Below, in pieces: positions 38,201-53,200 of a stretch of DNA of 64,000 nt; within the stretch, counting starts at the first letter, position 1, and every line of letters starts with the position of its first letter. Both the position numbers and the translations under genes were made by a program. Under the pieces are notes generated by a model, which did no database searches, was not told the origin of the DNA, and worked only from the letters and a program-made list of their open reading frames with translations. The DNA comes from Progne subis subis (lineage: Eukaryota > Chordata > Aves > Passeriformes > Hirundinidae): the NCBI GenBank assembly GCA_022316685.1, contig JAKJHU010000057.1, positions 1,178,001-1,242,000 on the forward strand, written 5' to 3'.

Positions 38201-41200
38201 AATTCCTAAAATAGTTATCACTGATACGCACTTGCAGCCTAAGTGTTCTTCCAGTGCTGGCAGAAGTTACTACTTTATAATACATCTGATATGGCTGATA
38301 CAATTTTCTACACTGAAATTTGCCAACCCTTAGGATCTGCTGTTACATCTCTCATTTGGCAGCTCTACTGTCTGTTTTCCTGAAGGAATATCTCATTTAT
38401 GCATCAAACTGTTATGTTCCAATCATACCTACTTCTATCATAAATTATTTTTCTTTGCAGCTCTTTCTCCCACAATTTAATGAACAAGCTGATCACTGTA
38501 GACCCATTCCAACTGAAATAATCAATTCCATATGCTTGACAGTGTAACAACCTTCAATGTGCCATTTATTAACACACATATTCAAAGTTACTGCAAAACA
38601 CCCAGTACAAGCATTCTAAAACTGAGTGGATAAAACCTTAATCATCAAGGCATCAGTGCTGGAGACAAAAAGATCATCTAAGCACTATAATCCCAAGTCA
38701 CTAAAGAAGATTAACAGGGGAGAGGAGTCTGTTTACGGATGTAATGTATGATAACAGCATATAACAAATATATATATACACACATATATATTAGATGTAA
38801 AACATTTAAAAGAAAACAGTTCCAGATCATTTCCCCAGACAAACATACCACAGAGCAGATGGCATAAGCCAGCCCAGAGTAACTCAGTGGAACATTACAA
38901 GTGAGGATTCAGAAGTCATAAGATCTTTTCCCCCAGCTTTTTTGATTATTTTTTAAAAGGGATTACTGTTTCTCGCCCCTGTAATGCACTCATTAGAGTG
39001 GGTCTGTCTGAAATGCAGAGATATCTTACTTACCAACACTTTTCAATTTCTCTTCCAGTAGTTTCAATGTCTGTTGAATTGATGCTCCATCTGCTGGTGC
39101 TACATCCACGCACAACATTCCCAGTAAGCCATCCAATTGCTGAGACAACTAAAATGTAAGAACATAAATGCTGATATTTAAAAAGAAGTTTGAGCTTCAG
39201 ATGGTTTGGTCTACAATCTTCTAAATGCTTGGAAATTTGTCATTTTCAAATTTCTCTCTGCAGCTACAGGAAATGGAAGTCAAGATGAAAGATAAATTAC
39301 CTATCTGCATTGTAGAAATCCAAGAGCATGCATGCCTAGATGGTGGGAGAGTAAGAAGGCAAGATTCTATTTGTATTTAGGAAAAATATAGGAAAGGAAC
39401 ATGCCATGTTAGAAAAAGAAGCTATGAAAAGTACAACAAATTCCAGTTCAATTAATGCATATGCTTCTAAATAAAAAATAAAAGAGGGGCAAAAAAGTAA
39501 CTTTTCAACTAGTAACCTTTTTATTTCAAATACTGCTGAAATGTAAGACATAGTATAAAGTACCTCTCTCCTAAAAAAAGGGGGAGCTGATTTTCTTAGT
39601 GTTTCAATTACAGTAAATGACAACTTACAGCATTTTCTAAGTGACATTACACTTCCCCTCATCTCCCTGAATATTTTTCCGATGGTTTCAACATTTCCAA
39701 TACTAAGGCACTAATTTATTGACAGCACCTTAAAAAAAAATTAAAAGAAAGACTTACATCCTGGGCAACACTGTGGAATTCAAGTGCTGCTTGTAATAGG
39801 TTCTGCCTGAATTCCAGCTGACTGGCCTGCCTGTAACACACATCACTCAGCTGTTGCTGCAATGCCTTCAATTCCACAAGGTCCTCCTCATCCCCTGCAT
39901 TTAGAAGAGCTGCTATCTGCTGATTAAGCTCAACATAAACAGCAAACCACTCCTAGAAACACAAGAAGATGAAGAATTAAAAATGCCAAATACAATTTTA
40001 TTTCTCTTAAATGGTATACATCCAGCTGCAGGCTAATAAGTAATCAGATTGAAAAAGGAGGTTATTACAGATTGCACTATCTCACAGAGAAGGAAAAAAA
40101 TATTCCTCATTTCAAATCAACTCTCAATAATCTGTTTAGTAGATGCTAATACATGCATTGTCAAATAAAATATTTAGTGCAGAAAGATGGGAAGAGTTCA
40201 AAGTATGGCTCCTAGTCACAGCACAAACTTCCACCAAAAGGGGAATTCCATCATTTTAAAACCAATTTCTAGTGCTTAAATGTCTGTACTGGTATACTGA
40301 AACAAAAGATGACTTTTGCCAAGTGATCAGCTATTATAAAAAGCCATTTACAGGACTATCCAGTGACATGACTGAAACTAGCAATAATTTTCTTAAAATA
40401 TTTAGAAAAAATACTGCTGTTGACAAAGTGGAACTAATCTATCTTCTGAACAAAAGAGACCACAGAAACTTCAAAATGATCCTTGTTTCTTATTTAAGGA
40501 AAGCTTTATACTATTTAATTCAAATTGTGCCGGTTTGCTTTTCACATAGCTTGATTACTGAAAACATACATAATATTCAGTTATGCTGTCCTGTTGGTGT
40601 ATTTGCAGAGGAAAATAGTTCAAATATTTAAAATTTTGGGGGAATTCAGAAACAGCTTGATACATCCAGATCACATTCACATCTTGCATGACTGAGATGC
40701 CTGTAAAGCAAAATGTGTTTGCTCAACAGCTCTAATTTTGACCTTGAAGAGTCCTATGCATTTCTGTGGAACAGCACCATCTACTGGCCTGGAATATTTA
40801 ATTTGTATTCTTGTCTCGCTCCTATTGTGATGTTTAGAACTTCCTAAATTATGCCTTCAGCTTTTGCATCATTTAGTTACAAATCATGCAAAACAGAGTA
40901 TAAATATCCATATTCTGATTTTTTTTCTTTTTTTTTCCCAAAGCTGCCTCTACCATCTGCTCACAGGAAAAAAGATAGTATAAAAAGAGCAAGCAGGGAA
41001 ACAAAGAGAAAGTAATGAAAAAGTTAAATCAGCAATCAGTCAAAAATTTAGGAGCAGAATAAATCTCTCATCTGTCCCAAAAGGGGCAACTATGATGACA
41101 TAATGTGATGACATCTTCCATTGTGAAATGTACTTTAGATACACAGATTCAGCATAACCAGAACACAGCTCTTCGACACTGAAATCCAGCTAAATACAAA

Positions 41201-44200
41201 TCCAGCTAAATGTGACATATAAACTATAATGTGAGAAGTCAAAAAATTTTAGATTAATATGTTTAGGGCTTTTGGGGTTGTTTTTATTTCAGTATTTATT
41301 TTTAGCATTAAAGTAAGTAAGAGTTGCAGTAATTGATTTTGATCAGGCTATCAGTAAAATTAAGATACCAGCAAACCAGGTATAAAAAGTGTGTTTCTCA
41401 TGTTTTTCATGGGAGAAGTTAGGCACAGTTGTATGTGACAGCTCAAACCCACAGATCAAAGACCTGCTCAAGAACAACAGTTCTAGAGTACTGCTCATGA
41501 ACAAAACTATCAGAAAATTAACCGCCCCCCCCCCCAAATCCAACCACCATCTCTCCACAATGGAAATTATTTTTTTCACTTCAGAGTAAATTGAAGTAAA
41601 AAAGTATCTTCAAAACAAATCAGACATTTTTGCAAGTCTTTTCAAAATACTATAATTAACATTAAACAGAAGGTGATTAAAGAAAAAAGTGTACAAACTG
41701 TGAATTCAACTATTAGGAGAGAAAAAACAGGTAAACAATGAGAGAGGAAGCATACACTAAAAATCAAAGTAAAAGGCAAAGCACATTTTTCTAGCACCGT
41801 TGACAAAAAATGGTTTTAATCTCTAAACAGGCAGCTAAATTTAAGGTAGCGGTCTTCCAATTACTTCTTTTAACATAAAATTAAGGTGGGGTTTTTTTCT
41901 GTTACTTGTGCAAACTCCTGCCAGCACCTGAGAACCAAGCTGTGTTCTATGCTGCCAGTCCTTCAGCAGCTTGCCAGTTTCATTGGGATTTCAATGATTT
42001 CAAGGACTGCATTTAGCCCCAACTAAACCACAGTTCTCTGTTATAGATATCCAAGCGAAAACAAAGTATGTTGTCTTGTTTTCCTTTTTCAGTTTGAAAT
42101 ACCAATGTAACTAAAAGACACTCAAATCTAGTTTTGTCAATGAATTAGGTAGTCTAGGGTGATTGTGGGTTTTTTGGTTTTTTCCTTTTCCAATTAGGTT
42201 TTCATTTGCATGACGTTTTACCCTTCAGAAAGTACTGGTTTCCACATTGCTTGAAGAGCTTGAAGCAATGACAAGACAGAGGAGATGGGATTTACTTAAC
42301 CAAACATGGACACGTACACTGCTGCATCCAGCAAGGAAACCATACTCACTGAAGGTGGATTCAATAGAACAAGTGTTGTCTAGGGTGCTGTGTTTGTCAG
42401 ACTAAAGGTTTGGGGTTTTTTCCCCCCCTTAAATTACAGCTGCAAAACTATAATCCAGTGACTATTTTTGCTGCCATGACTGCAAACAGAACTTAGGAAA
42501 AGTGGACAGAATTATCAGTGTCTAAATCGAGGAAAGTCAGAGAAGGTGAACAGCACCGTGAGCAAAATTCCCTTTGGGAGCACTGAATATTCATAACCTA
42601 ATTATAGTTAATCATCTGATGGAAAGACAAAATTCTACTGAAGCTTAGGAAGTACTCAAAATTAGAAGCAAAGGCATCAAGTTATTGTAGTTACAAAATA
42701 GCATCCTCATGACTTCATTATGAACATAAAGTATATCTAAAGTCTTGATCAATGAAAGTCTTAAACCAGTTTCAGCTACTGGTAAGTGGAGTCTAGGAGA
42801 GACAAAACATTAGGTTATTCACCTGAGAAGTGCAGGACTTCTCAGACATTTTGGCAGAGAGAAAAAAGTAAATTTATTCCTTCTACTCTACGTGAAAATT
42901 TAAGAACTGCTGTAACATACTAAACCAAAGAAAAATCACAGAAAGAAATCTGTTATTTTCCACAATGGAAAAAAAAAAAGCAATAATAATGACCATAGTA
43001 GTTCTGTAAATGCTCAGGTAACTTCCTCTGTTACTCATAACATCATGCACTATGCAAAATTCCTAGATACTCATAACCAAAATACATTGCTCATAATTAC
43101 ACATATGTAGAATTATTTTGATACTCGAAAAGGGTATGGGAAATCTCACACTGTGTTGACTCTCAATCTCTTCATGTTTCTGTTGCAAAGCTTGCGAAGC
43201 TCTAATGGAATCTCCTATTCCCCACTGGGTTCTTAGCTGTTCTGATCCAGGTCCTTCAAGCCAATTGACTACCTGTCAGTACAATAAAGATGATAAAAAC
43301 AAAGTAGCAAATCAATTATACAAAAAATGCTATAAACAGAACTTTGTAACACAAGCAGAAGTAAAAATAGACATATGTTTATGAAAAAATAAGTATTTTT
43401 CAGCTGTAAAAATCTTGTAGAATCCATTCACATCTTTCAAAGTTTTAAGCAGAAACTATTTTTCATTAACCTTAGCCTGTCAGCTCCATAAAAACAGGAC
43501 AGCTGCGACAAGATTTTTCATATAGACAATTGTCATTTCATATGTCTTGTCAACAAAAGACCTCGAAACACAAGGCTAATGGACCTCTTGTGTTCAACCC
43601 AGAATTTTTTTTGCCCAAATGATTACATCAACCTCACACCTGAGAGCTTTCTCCTTTTCTGAACTAACACTCAAGTACAGGATACACACTTGTTTCAAAA
43701 TTAAACTTACACACCAACTTGCTCTATTCAAATAACAGAAATCTGTTACTGAGAGCTTGTGGCCACATCTCATGGAATTTGTCTTTGCAGAGTCACAGCA
43801 ACACAGGTTTGGACTATGGTATTGGAGTTCTTTTATTATTATGTTGAAACTATTTTTTGATGCAAATATTACTCAAAGCAAAGGAGAATGTCTCAAATTT
43901 TGGTTTCCTTGCACAAATTTGAATTATCAGGTGATATCTATGGAAAAAATTCCTGATAAATTTTTAAATATCTGGGAAACAGAGATAGCTGCAATGAAAC
44001 CAAGCGCAGAAGTCACTTACTACTGGACTCCTGAAGTAAGGAAATGGCAGGAATACCTCCAGATTCTGAACCTTAATAAAAAGGCATAGGAAGCCAGCTT
44101 CCTGCCTTTAATGTGAGTCTTGTTTAAACATTGATCACAAAACAGCTTCTCACAGATTCTCAGGAAACATAATACAATACACAATGTAACCCCATAACCA

Positions 44201-47200
44201 TGAAGACAAATGAAACAGGGACTAATTGGACCATTTTCCTTGAGCTGCTAGACTGCACTGCAACAGTAAACATGAACAATCATGGCTACAGAAGGAACCC
44301 AATTCACTCCATCTTTGAGCCATTGTGTATCTGCCTTCCCGCTGCCCTTTTTTGACCCATGCCAAAACACTGTTTCAGAGCACATATTCATTACTCCAAA
44401 AGCATTCTGAGTCCTCCTTGCTTTTATCGTTTCTAGAACAAATTAAGACTCTATAATTACAGGTTCTGTTTAAAGAGAAACTTCCTGTTGTGCTCAGCAC
44501 CTCTGCACAGCTGTTACGGGTTAAATATGGAACTGACCTAGAAGTGAAGGGAGCCAGATGTCCCTCTCTAAGGTCAGAGTGGCCTGCAGAACTTACACAT
44601 GGAAATGACAGCTCTCATGCAAGTCAGAATCAGTGGCCAAGGCTACTGCTCAGCAGTTGCCCTCTCTGGCCAAGACCCAAGACCACCTCCCCATTACAAG
44701 TTTCCAGCAACGACTGCATTGACTCTGCGACTGCTTAGGCCAGCACGTGGCTGCTCTTGGGGCAGATGCTTAAATGGAGGAGGGGAGAGTTACTATGGGA
44801 CACGCAGAAAAATGTGATGTCATTTTGAGAAAATAAACTTTAAAATCATTAATGACTGAGACTACTGCAAGACCTCACATTTATTTTTTGCGAATTAAGA
44901 TTAGAAAAATAGTCATTAACACCTCTGCCTAAGGAGGGACAAAACCAGAGTTTATCCTAACCTACAGAGGTCAGGTAATAAGCAGCATTTAGAAAAACTG
45001 CTTATTATAATACATCTGAAAATCATTGCAGCCTTTACATTACAAAATGAAAAGCAAAGGAGAGGGAAACAAAAACATGGAACAGAAGCAAGAGGGGTAA
45101 TTCAAAAGATGGGGTAGGATATTAAAGGTGTAAGGGAAAGAGTTGGTTTTGGATAAGAAGGCTTTGAGATAGGACTAAGAGCTAAGCACATCACAGTAAG
45201 AAGAGGCAGCAAACAGTGAAACGGAAACAGGAACACAAAAGCAAGGCAGGAGTGGTTAGCAATACAAGAAGGTACATAAATAATGAAACAGAATGCAACT
45301 GTAAAGAAACCTGCAGAAGATCAAAACACAAAAGAAAAAACTAACAGCAACACAATGAAAAAATACCCATTCTAAAGTGCTGCAAGTACTGTTATAGGGC
45401 AACTTCTGTTTATTTTGTCAAAAAAAATTCCATTGCAATTTGCCTCTATTGGCTTTACATCATTAGCTTCTTACTTTTAGCCTTTAACTCTATTAGCCTA
45501 ATTTTTTGCTGTAAACCCAAAGGAAACTAAATAATTTCCTAGATCTAGTAATTTTTTTTCAAATATTTGTGTGCCATTTAGAAAGCTTTTAAATGGACTT
45601 AAAAAAAACTGATTAGTTTGGCAAAAGAGCAAAACACATTCTTCCTGTGTACTGAAACTCAGTTGACTTGCCAGGTAACATCTGTCGTGTACAAAGAGCA
45701 AACAAGTAACTATTTCTACTACAAATATTGCAAAATGAGGCTGAGTAATGGTAAACAATTCTATTTAAATGCATTAACAATGCCAGTTTGCCAAAGTACA
45801 ATAAAAATCATATCTTGTTCAACCACTAAAACTTAAACACAGGAAAAATAATCTCATCTGATTATACCCACAGCTGTGTTGATATGCTCTATATAGGATT
45901 ATCTTAATCTCTCATATTTTTAATACTTCCAGCTCAATATATCAACAAATGACATCTGCTTCTTAGATTTTTTTACAGTAATCAAATTACTATAGAAATT
46001 AAAATTATCTCCTCGGTAGATTTCTATTTTCACTACTAGACATCACAAAATTGATTAGTTTTTATTTTTACTCATATCTACAATGCTGTAAAGTGCAAGT
46101 ACTCGATTTACACTCCTCATGCATTAGAAATGCCAATGTTGAAAGGTTAAAAGCAATTATCTATTCCATTTTCTGCATATTCAACCCTATACAGAACCTT
46201 AAAAACATATATATCTAATTTCAAGTGACAAACACAAGAAGAATAAATTAATTCCATTTCCTTGATTTTTCTCTACTGAGACTCTGCTGAGAAAATACTG
46301 GAAGTGCTAATTACATAGCTGTTTCCAAAGGACCAAACCAGTTCATTGTGACCTTTAACATGCAATTGATTAGGAACTTCATATTCATTCTTGTCAGGGT
46401 ATTCCTGAAATACAGACAGCTTAAGCACTTCAGCTTAGGTTAAACCACCAATCATTAGACAAATAAAGGAATAAATAATGGCTTAACTTCAATAACAGGA
46501 ACTTTAAATGACATGGGCAGGGGAAGGTTTTCAACTCTCAAGCAAAGCTGACGCTCAAAATTCTTCTCCCTTTGCCAATAGGACAGGCATTTGCACTTCC
46601 AGAAATGCAGCCACACACCGCCACAGTGAGCAGCAAAGGGGCAGCCCCAAGGCAAGAGAGCACATTTATAACAACCTCCACATATCAGAAGAGCCTTCGG
46701 AAAGTCACTGTGGCAGCCACAACGTAAAGCACTGAGTGAAACTAGCACACTTCATCAGACACCTGTGAAGTGACGGGAGGCATTAAGGTCTCCCCTCTGA
46801 TTTCTGCAAAAATCGCAGGCTGAGACTTGAGCTCAAAACTCCACCTCACCTCATTCAAGAACGGCTCCAAGCTTACCTGCATTACCTTCTGCTGAATCTC
46901 CTCGAGCTGTGTGCGTTTGCTTCGCTGCCTACAAACCTCCTGGTAGCGCGTGTACTGCTCCCGGAGGGAGTCTAACAGCTTCATGACCTGCGGCTGAGCC
47001 AGCAGCTCGTCATCCATGGGAGACCAGGAGACCCCTCCGTCAGAGCCATTGAACCGACGCTGCTGTAACTCAGAGAGTAACTCGTGACCTTTAAGAATAC
47101 ATAGAATGGTGTGGTTAACCTAGATTCGAAGAATAAAACCACAAAAATTAGTAGTAAGATTGCCTGCTTTTAAACCATCAGCAGTGTGTTTTCTGCAGCT

Positions 47201-50200
47201 AATGATCTTTCACACATTGGGCATATTTAATGATGCCATTTCATGCAGAGCCCTGGTCACAGTTTGTGGGGCTGGATCAGTCATAAAACAGAAGAAATGT
47301 GGTATATTTCACACATATAAAAGGTACTGGGACTAACAATTCAAACTGACAATAGCATTGATTAATGTAAGGAAAATTGAAAAGCACAAACCTGAGTCTG
47401 AAACAACTCTGAAATATTCTGATTTACTTCAAAATGGTGAGTAGCATCCAAAGTATTTCTCTCAAACACTTCACATTTTTATATTGAATAGTTCTTTGGA
47501 AGCACTAAAAGTCTGTTTGTATAATTTCTCTGTAGTCTTTCAGGATTTTTATAGCAAGTACAACTCTTTCATTGAGAGTGTGAAGCCTGAATAATAACTA
47601 TTATTTCAGTATTCTCAGTTCTCATCTGTCTTGCCCTTTTCTTTATGCTTTAAGCATCATATCAGGGTACAGACTCTCTAGAGTGCAGTGACTTTCATAT
47701 ATACAAAAATAGCACGTTTTGACTATTTAATCTTTTGCTTAAACTGTTTGAAGAATGTTATTGTTGCGTTAAAGTTCTCAGTATGCAAATACCACACTAC
47801 ATGTAAACCCAGATCATTGATTTGTTTCTCAAAAGCTTAGTGAAACAGTTAAAATAAAACAGTGTTTGGTCACTAAAGAGATGTTGGTGTCAAAGCAAAA
47901 ACATGCCTGTTGGAGATCACTAGTTCTGCAGGTCTTAAAATGGTAACATGACAGTTCACTGAAAGAAAAAACCTACTACTTGAGTAATAGTAATACCTCA
48001 AGGAAAATGCAGAAACAAAAGACTAGGTTCAACTGCTATTATTGAGACATTCAAATTGCTAAGGGCTTTGAAAATTACAGCAAACAACTTTAAATTACTC
48101 AGCATTTATTACTCTAAAATGAAAATGTCTTAAGAATTCAAATGCATTTTGCTGTACTATAGTACTATAGCACAAACATCTTGGATTTCATCTTTTATTA
48201 ACACTCCACAGATAGGCACAGATAGCTGCAGAGCAGACAGACAGACTTCTACAATTTTGTTCTACTGGGGTAATTTTGAAATTTTACTGTATTGGTTAAG
48301 CAGCACAGGATCACCATTTTTCCAGGTAAAAAGACCTTTTCGAACAAAAGTTGTTATCAAATTCTATTAACTAAATATATGGATTTGGAGCTTGTGAAAA
48401 AACCAGTACCTGTAGTTATGGAAGACAGAAACCTTTTATCTAAATCTGCTGTTCACATCTATCTTTCAGAGATAAAAATTTAATAGGGGAGAGTTTAATT
48501 TTTCTTTTTCTCGGCCTTTCAATATAGTGACTCTAACAGGGAAAGGTTGCCTCTTAAAACTCCCATGATTTAATTACAAAATATGCTGCATTGGAAAGGA
48601 GACATAAGGATCATCCAGTCCCATGGAAGTCATGAAACTTTATAGCACCAAAAAAAATTCATTACTAGAATTAAAGAAACAGAACACGTATAAACTAATG
48701 GGCTAAGGAGCCATCTGCTTACAAAAATCTCAAGTGCTATTTTGTTCAAAAATCTTTCTATTAGACAAGGATACACAAATAGGCTAAAATCTAGTGACAC
48801 TGTCTACAGGCACTTCATGTTTTAAAAACTTCAAAGACCAGAGTAAGAAATTATTGTTTTACATTTTAACTCAAACCAGTATTATCCCACATCTAGATGA
48901 GCTAAAGTTTTATACAGAGGGCACATAAAGCCACTGTGACAAGTATTACATGTGAGGCTATAAGGTAAAAATTCTAAGCACTCAGACACTGATCACCACT
49001 TAACTCTATTCATTACTTCTTATTCCACAAAGACAATAATTTAAAAAAAAAAAAATCCAGTTTTTATTTATTTTTTTAAAGTATAATAGACTATTATACT
49101 TTATTGTCAATAGGAAATTCACCCTAAACCAAACATGTCAAAGAATCCCAAATCATTTAATGCTGAATGGAGAGACCAAGAAGTAAAGTATGCTCCACTT
49201 TTCTGACAGATGATCAGCTCAGAACTAGACTGATGCAAATTGCCAGAGTTGTACAGGAAAATGCTTTCAGTATTGTAACCATTTGCTGGCAACTGAGATG
49301 AATTCATTCTATAAGGCAAACATATTGACATCAGCTAAAAACAAAGCATTCCCAAAATTAAATATAATAGTTATGGTAATATTGTAAAGATGTTAGTGGG
49401 ATTATAAAAATATGTATTTAAAAAGACATGTTGGGAGTTCTTCCACTTCTTAGCATCACTTTTTTTAACCTAAAGATTACAGCAGTCAGTAAGATTGTTA
49501 CATTGTGAAGATGTCTAAAATGACAACTGTGCCCTCTGTGCTTTCCCTTGGGGCCTAAAATGAATTATGTCACTTTACTGATGAACAGTCTGATTTTTTG
49601 ACTTACTATACCTGTCTGCAATACCGTCTCAGGATCAACTGATGGAAGGAAGTTCAAATCTATTGATCTTTGAAAAAAATAACAAACACATTATTAAAAT
49701 TTGTATTACAGTAGCACTAAAAACTTCAACTAAGGCTAGAACCTAATGGTCTTACAAGATTAAGGTTTTTTTCTCACTTAGTAAAGTCCTCACTTTTTCA
49801 ACTCATTGAATCAAACTATAAGTGGAAGTGCATTTAATCAGTTGACTGAACATCCATCTACACACACACACACACACATTTTGTAGTTTACATTATAAAG
49901 GTTTAGAATTTCTTTACACATTTCAGGGTATTTAAAGTGTATTATTTTTTAAGTATCTTTCTGGAATTCAAATGAAGTTTTATAATCCAAAAGCACTGAC
50001 TTCAAAAAATGAATCATGTACCTCTCTCTCTCTTGTTGGGTTCCTTTATCACTTCCGTTGTTAATTAGAGCAAGCTCATCCAATAAAGATGTTGATTCTT
50101 TCGTGAACTTTTCAAATACCTTAATAAGAAGAAGGGTTTAATTTAAGAAATAAAAATTTTCGGTAGCTGTATTGAAGGCATCAGTGCAAATTTATCCAGT

Positions 50201-53200
50201 AGTTCCATCAGTATACTTTAGCCTCTACAGTGTAATTATTTCCCAGCATTCAGATGGCAGGGAGGAAACAATGGAAAACAAAATTTTGTTCAGGGAACAC
50301 TTAAGAGCACTAAGATTCCTTAGGAGACAGTAAATATTCCACTGAATATAACTGAGATACCTGCAAAACTTCTAAGATCTCATGGACATATTTATTCTAT
50401 ATCTTCATTTAAGCCTATAATAATGGTAGAGAATCAAGGATGTTATATAACTACCAGAGAGCTTACTTGGAAGGATTAAAATAATTTTTTAAAGATTCCA
50501 GCTTTTAATCATTATTAAAATGAACCAGATTGTAATGAATTACTAAAATAAAATAAAAATGTATTATATTATATAGAAAGATTATACAGACTAAAATATC
50601 CTCATCAGTTTCGCAGAACTCAGGGGCTTCTGATCTCAGGTAACACTTGTACAGTCAAGACACTGTAGTGTTCAGAAAATTCCTCTGTACCTGACTTCGA
50701 GGATTGGTTTTGCTTTTTAAGAGAACTGAGCACGATTGGGTGCCTTATGTGACATGCACAGTAACTCTCAGGTCTTTTTGTTATTATTAAATTATTAATC
50801 AACAGCTTGCCAATGAACTTTTCTTAATTTATCTAGGACTACTTAAAATTTCAGGGGAAAGCAGGTGCAGTTCAACACACCTGGGGATCCTAGGTGGAGA
50901 CACACATTTTAAGAACAGATTACACAGGAAGTGAACACTCTGTGTCAATGAAGACTACATATTGTTTTAAAAATTCTACATAAATAACTGAAAAACAGGT
51001 ATCAATGAAGAAAAGATTAAGAACATTGTGGAGAGCTATGCACACCAACAGTTGCTTAAACTCAGGGCTCAAGAAAGAGACTAAAAAAAACCCAGACTCC
51101 AAAACACAGATAACTAACCAGCCTCTTATTCAACCAATCCATGTGATCATAGGCAAGAGTTCCTCCAAAATCTTCTGTTAGTTGGCATGGCTCTATATAC
51201 CGTGTCAGCTTGTTAGCAGATACTAAAATAACCTGCAACAATAAAATATATCACTTGTAGGTAATGCTCATACTTTCCTGAAGTATCTGAGAAGTGTGCC
51301 TAGAGATACTGAGCTGATCTTTCTGTGATTCAGATTTTACTGCTAAATGTTTAAATGAAATATGGCTGTTTGCAATTAACGTGGGTCTAAACCAGACAGG
51401 TAATTCTGACATGCAGTGTACACCTCATGCATAATCCTGTAAGAGCACCATCTCTACCACCTTGTTTATTTACAGTGGGAAAAACAAATCTGTTCCCTGG
51501 ATATCTCTTTTCCTGCTGGGAACTGATGCTTTGTGACTAAGTCCTATATTACATGATCTATGTGAATATAGTAGCAGGTTTTCATACTGCAAAGCACTCA
51601 GTATTTTTAACACTCTCTGGCAATACCTTCAGTCCCAGAGGTGAGTTTGTGCCACAAAAGTTAAGTGTCTGCATTTACTGGGCATTTATACTCAGGAAAA
51701 CTTGGATCAACCATACTCTTTCCATGACTAGTCAAAAATTCAAACCTTATTATGCTTAAAAGCCAGTCATTCACACAGGAGACAAATCTAGTTCATCAGC
51801 TACAACAGGGCATACAGGAAAACACAGGTCCACTGCTAGGTGGAAAACTAAATTCTTGCTTTCATTTCTGCATTTTAGAGCCTCCTGAATGAGCCTTATT
51901 CACATAAGCCTAAAACAAAAGTTGGCATCACAGCTTGCTTTGGTGAATGATATGCTAAGCCTGGAATAACTCCAGTGGAAAAAAAAAAAAACAAAACAAG
52001 AACAACCTCTCTATGGAAGCAGGCATATTGGCAATATATAGCCAGAAACAAAAGAAAAAAAGAAAATTTCCATAACCCATCAAATCATTCACATATTCTT
52101 GTTGGGCACAAGATGGAAAGAGCTAACTAGAGAGAGGCTTCTATTCCAGCTCCATTTCCCTGCAGATACTGAAACTAAAGGATTCAGAGTAGCTCCAAAC
52201 AAATGGTCTATTATTGCAGAGGAAAACCTTTCAGCAACTTCCAAATACACACTATTGTCCTGTTCTCTTAATGGTACATAGCTGCTGTAAATGGAATTGG
52301 CTAGCACCAGCCCAAACCCCAGAGGATTCTGTGTCCAAGGAAAAAAAAAAAAAAGCAAAAAAAAAAGGAAAAAAAAAAAAAAGTGCCCTTAGTTCTTTTT
52401 TCTTTTGGCACACTTTATAGTTTAGGTAATTTTTAACATTCATCTCTATGAGTTCATTACAGAAAAAGAAAATTGATTTTGGTATGGGATGGGAACTAAA
52501 GCTGACAGGGCAGCTGGTTCTCATTCAGACACACAAGTTCTGAAAAGACCCAAAGAGCCTGACAAAATAGATGGACTACATTAAGACCACTTATTTACAT
52601 TTTTTTTAACTGATATCCTTCAGGAAGGAGAGTGGCAAGGGACAGCCCTCACAAACTTCTGCTAGGGAGAATTTTTTTAAAATAAATAAATTCTGAAAGA
52701 GTAAAGCCCGCAGAAAAAAATATTTTAGCCATATGAAAAAATAATCTTCTGACAAAAAATAAACACCCACAAAAGAGATTTGGTCAAAACTGAAATTTTC
52801 TACATCTTATTAGAAAAACTTTGAAAAATAAGACCTTCCACCTCATTAATAAATCTTGTAACTTAAAGCATTACTCCCAAACCCATTGATTCTCTAGATT
52901 TCTTATTTAAAAAACACTCCTTTCTTAAACTGTTTATTGACTGTTCATTGGGCTAGCTGCTAAAATCCTGTCTAAACTTTTCACAATATAAACAAATATT
53001 TGAATTTTTCACTACGTTGTGGCAGAAATGAAAATTCCTGAACAGAATTTAGCTCTTGCTCTAAAACTGAGCTAGTGGCAGTGCTAACCTAATAAACGTC
53101 CTCTATGCTTTAAATTAGTAAATTAGCTTTGATATTTTCTAGGTGTCAAAAGTGCAATTTGCCTCTCTGAAGCTTTGGAAATAATGCTTTAATCAGCTGT

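Larger units (their letters stand above)
39953..43149 (-). other. SESTD1 intron, 3.2 kb
   Basis: Holds a CTCF-like sequence at 40772-40788, a 16-nt tandem duplication at 41182-41211 and an 11-C run at 41525-41535. A 119-codon frame on plus (40272-40631) is unrecognised. Confidence 0.75.
47089..49611 (-). other. SESTD1 intron, 2.5 kb
   Basis: Contains a short CR1 fragment (48589-48627) and a 27-nt palindrome (49077-49103). Otherwise AT-rich. Confidence 0.8.
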
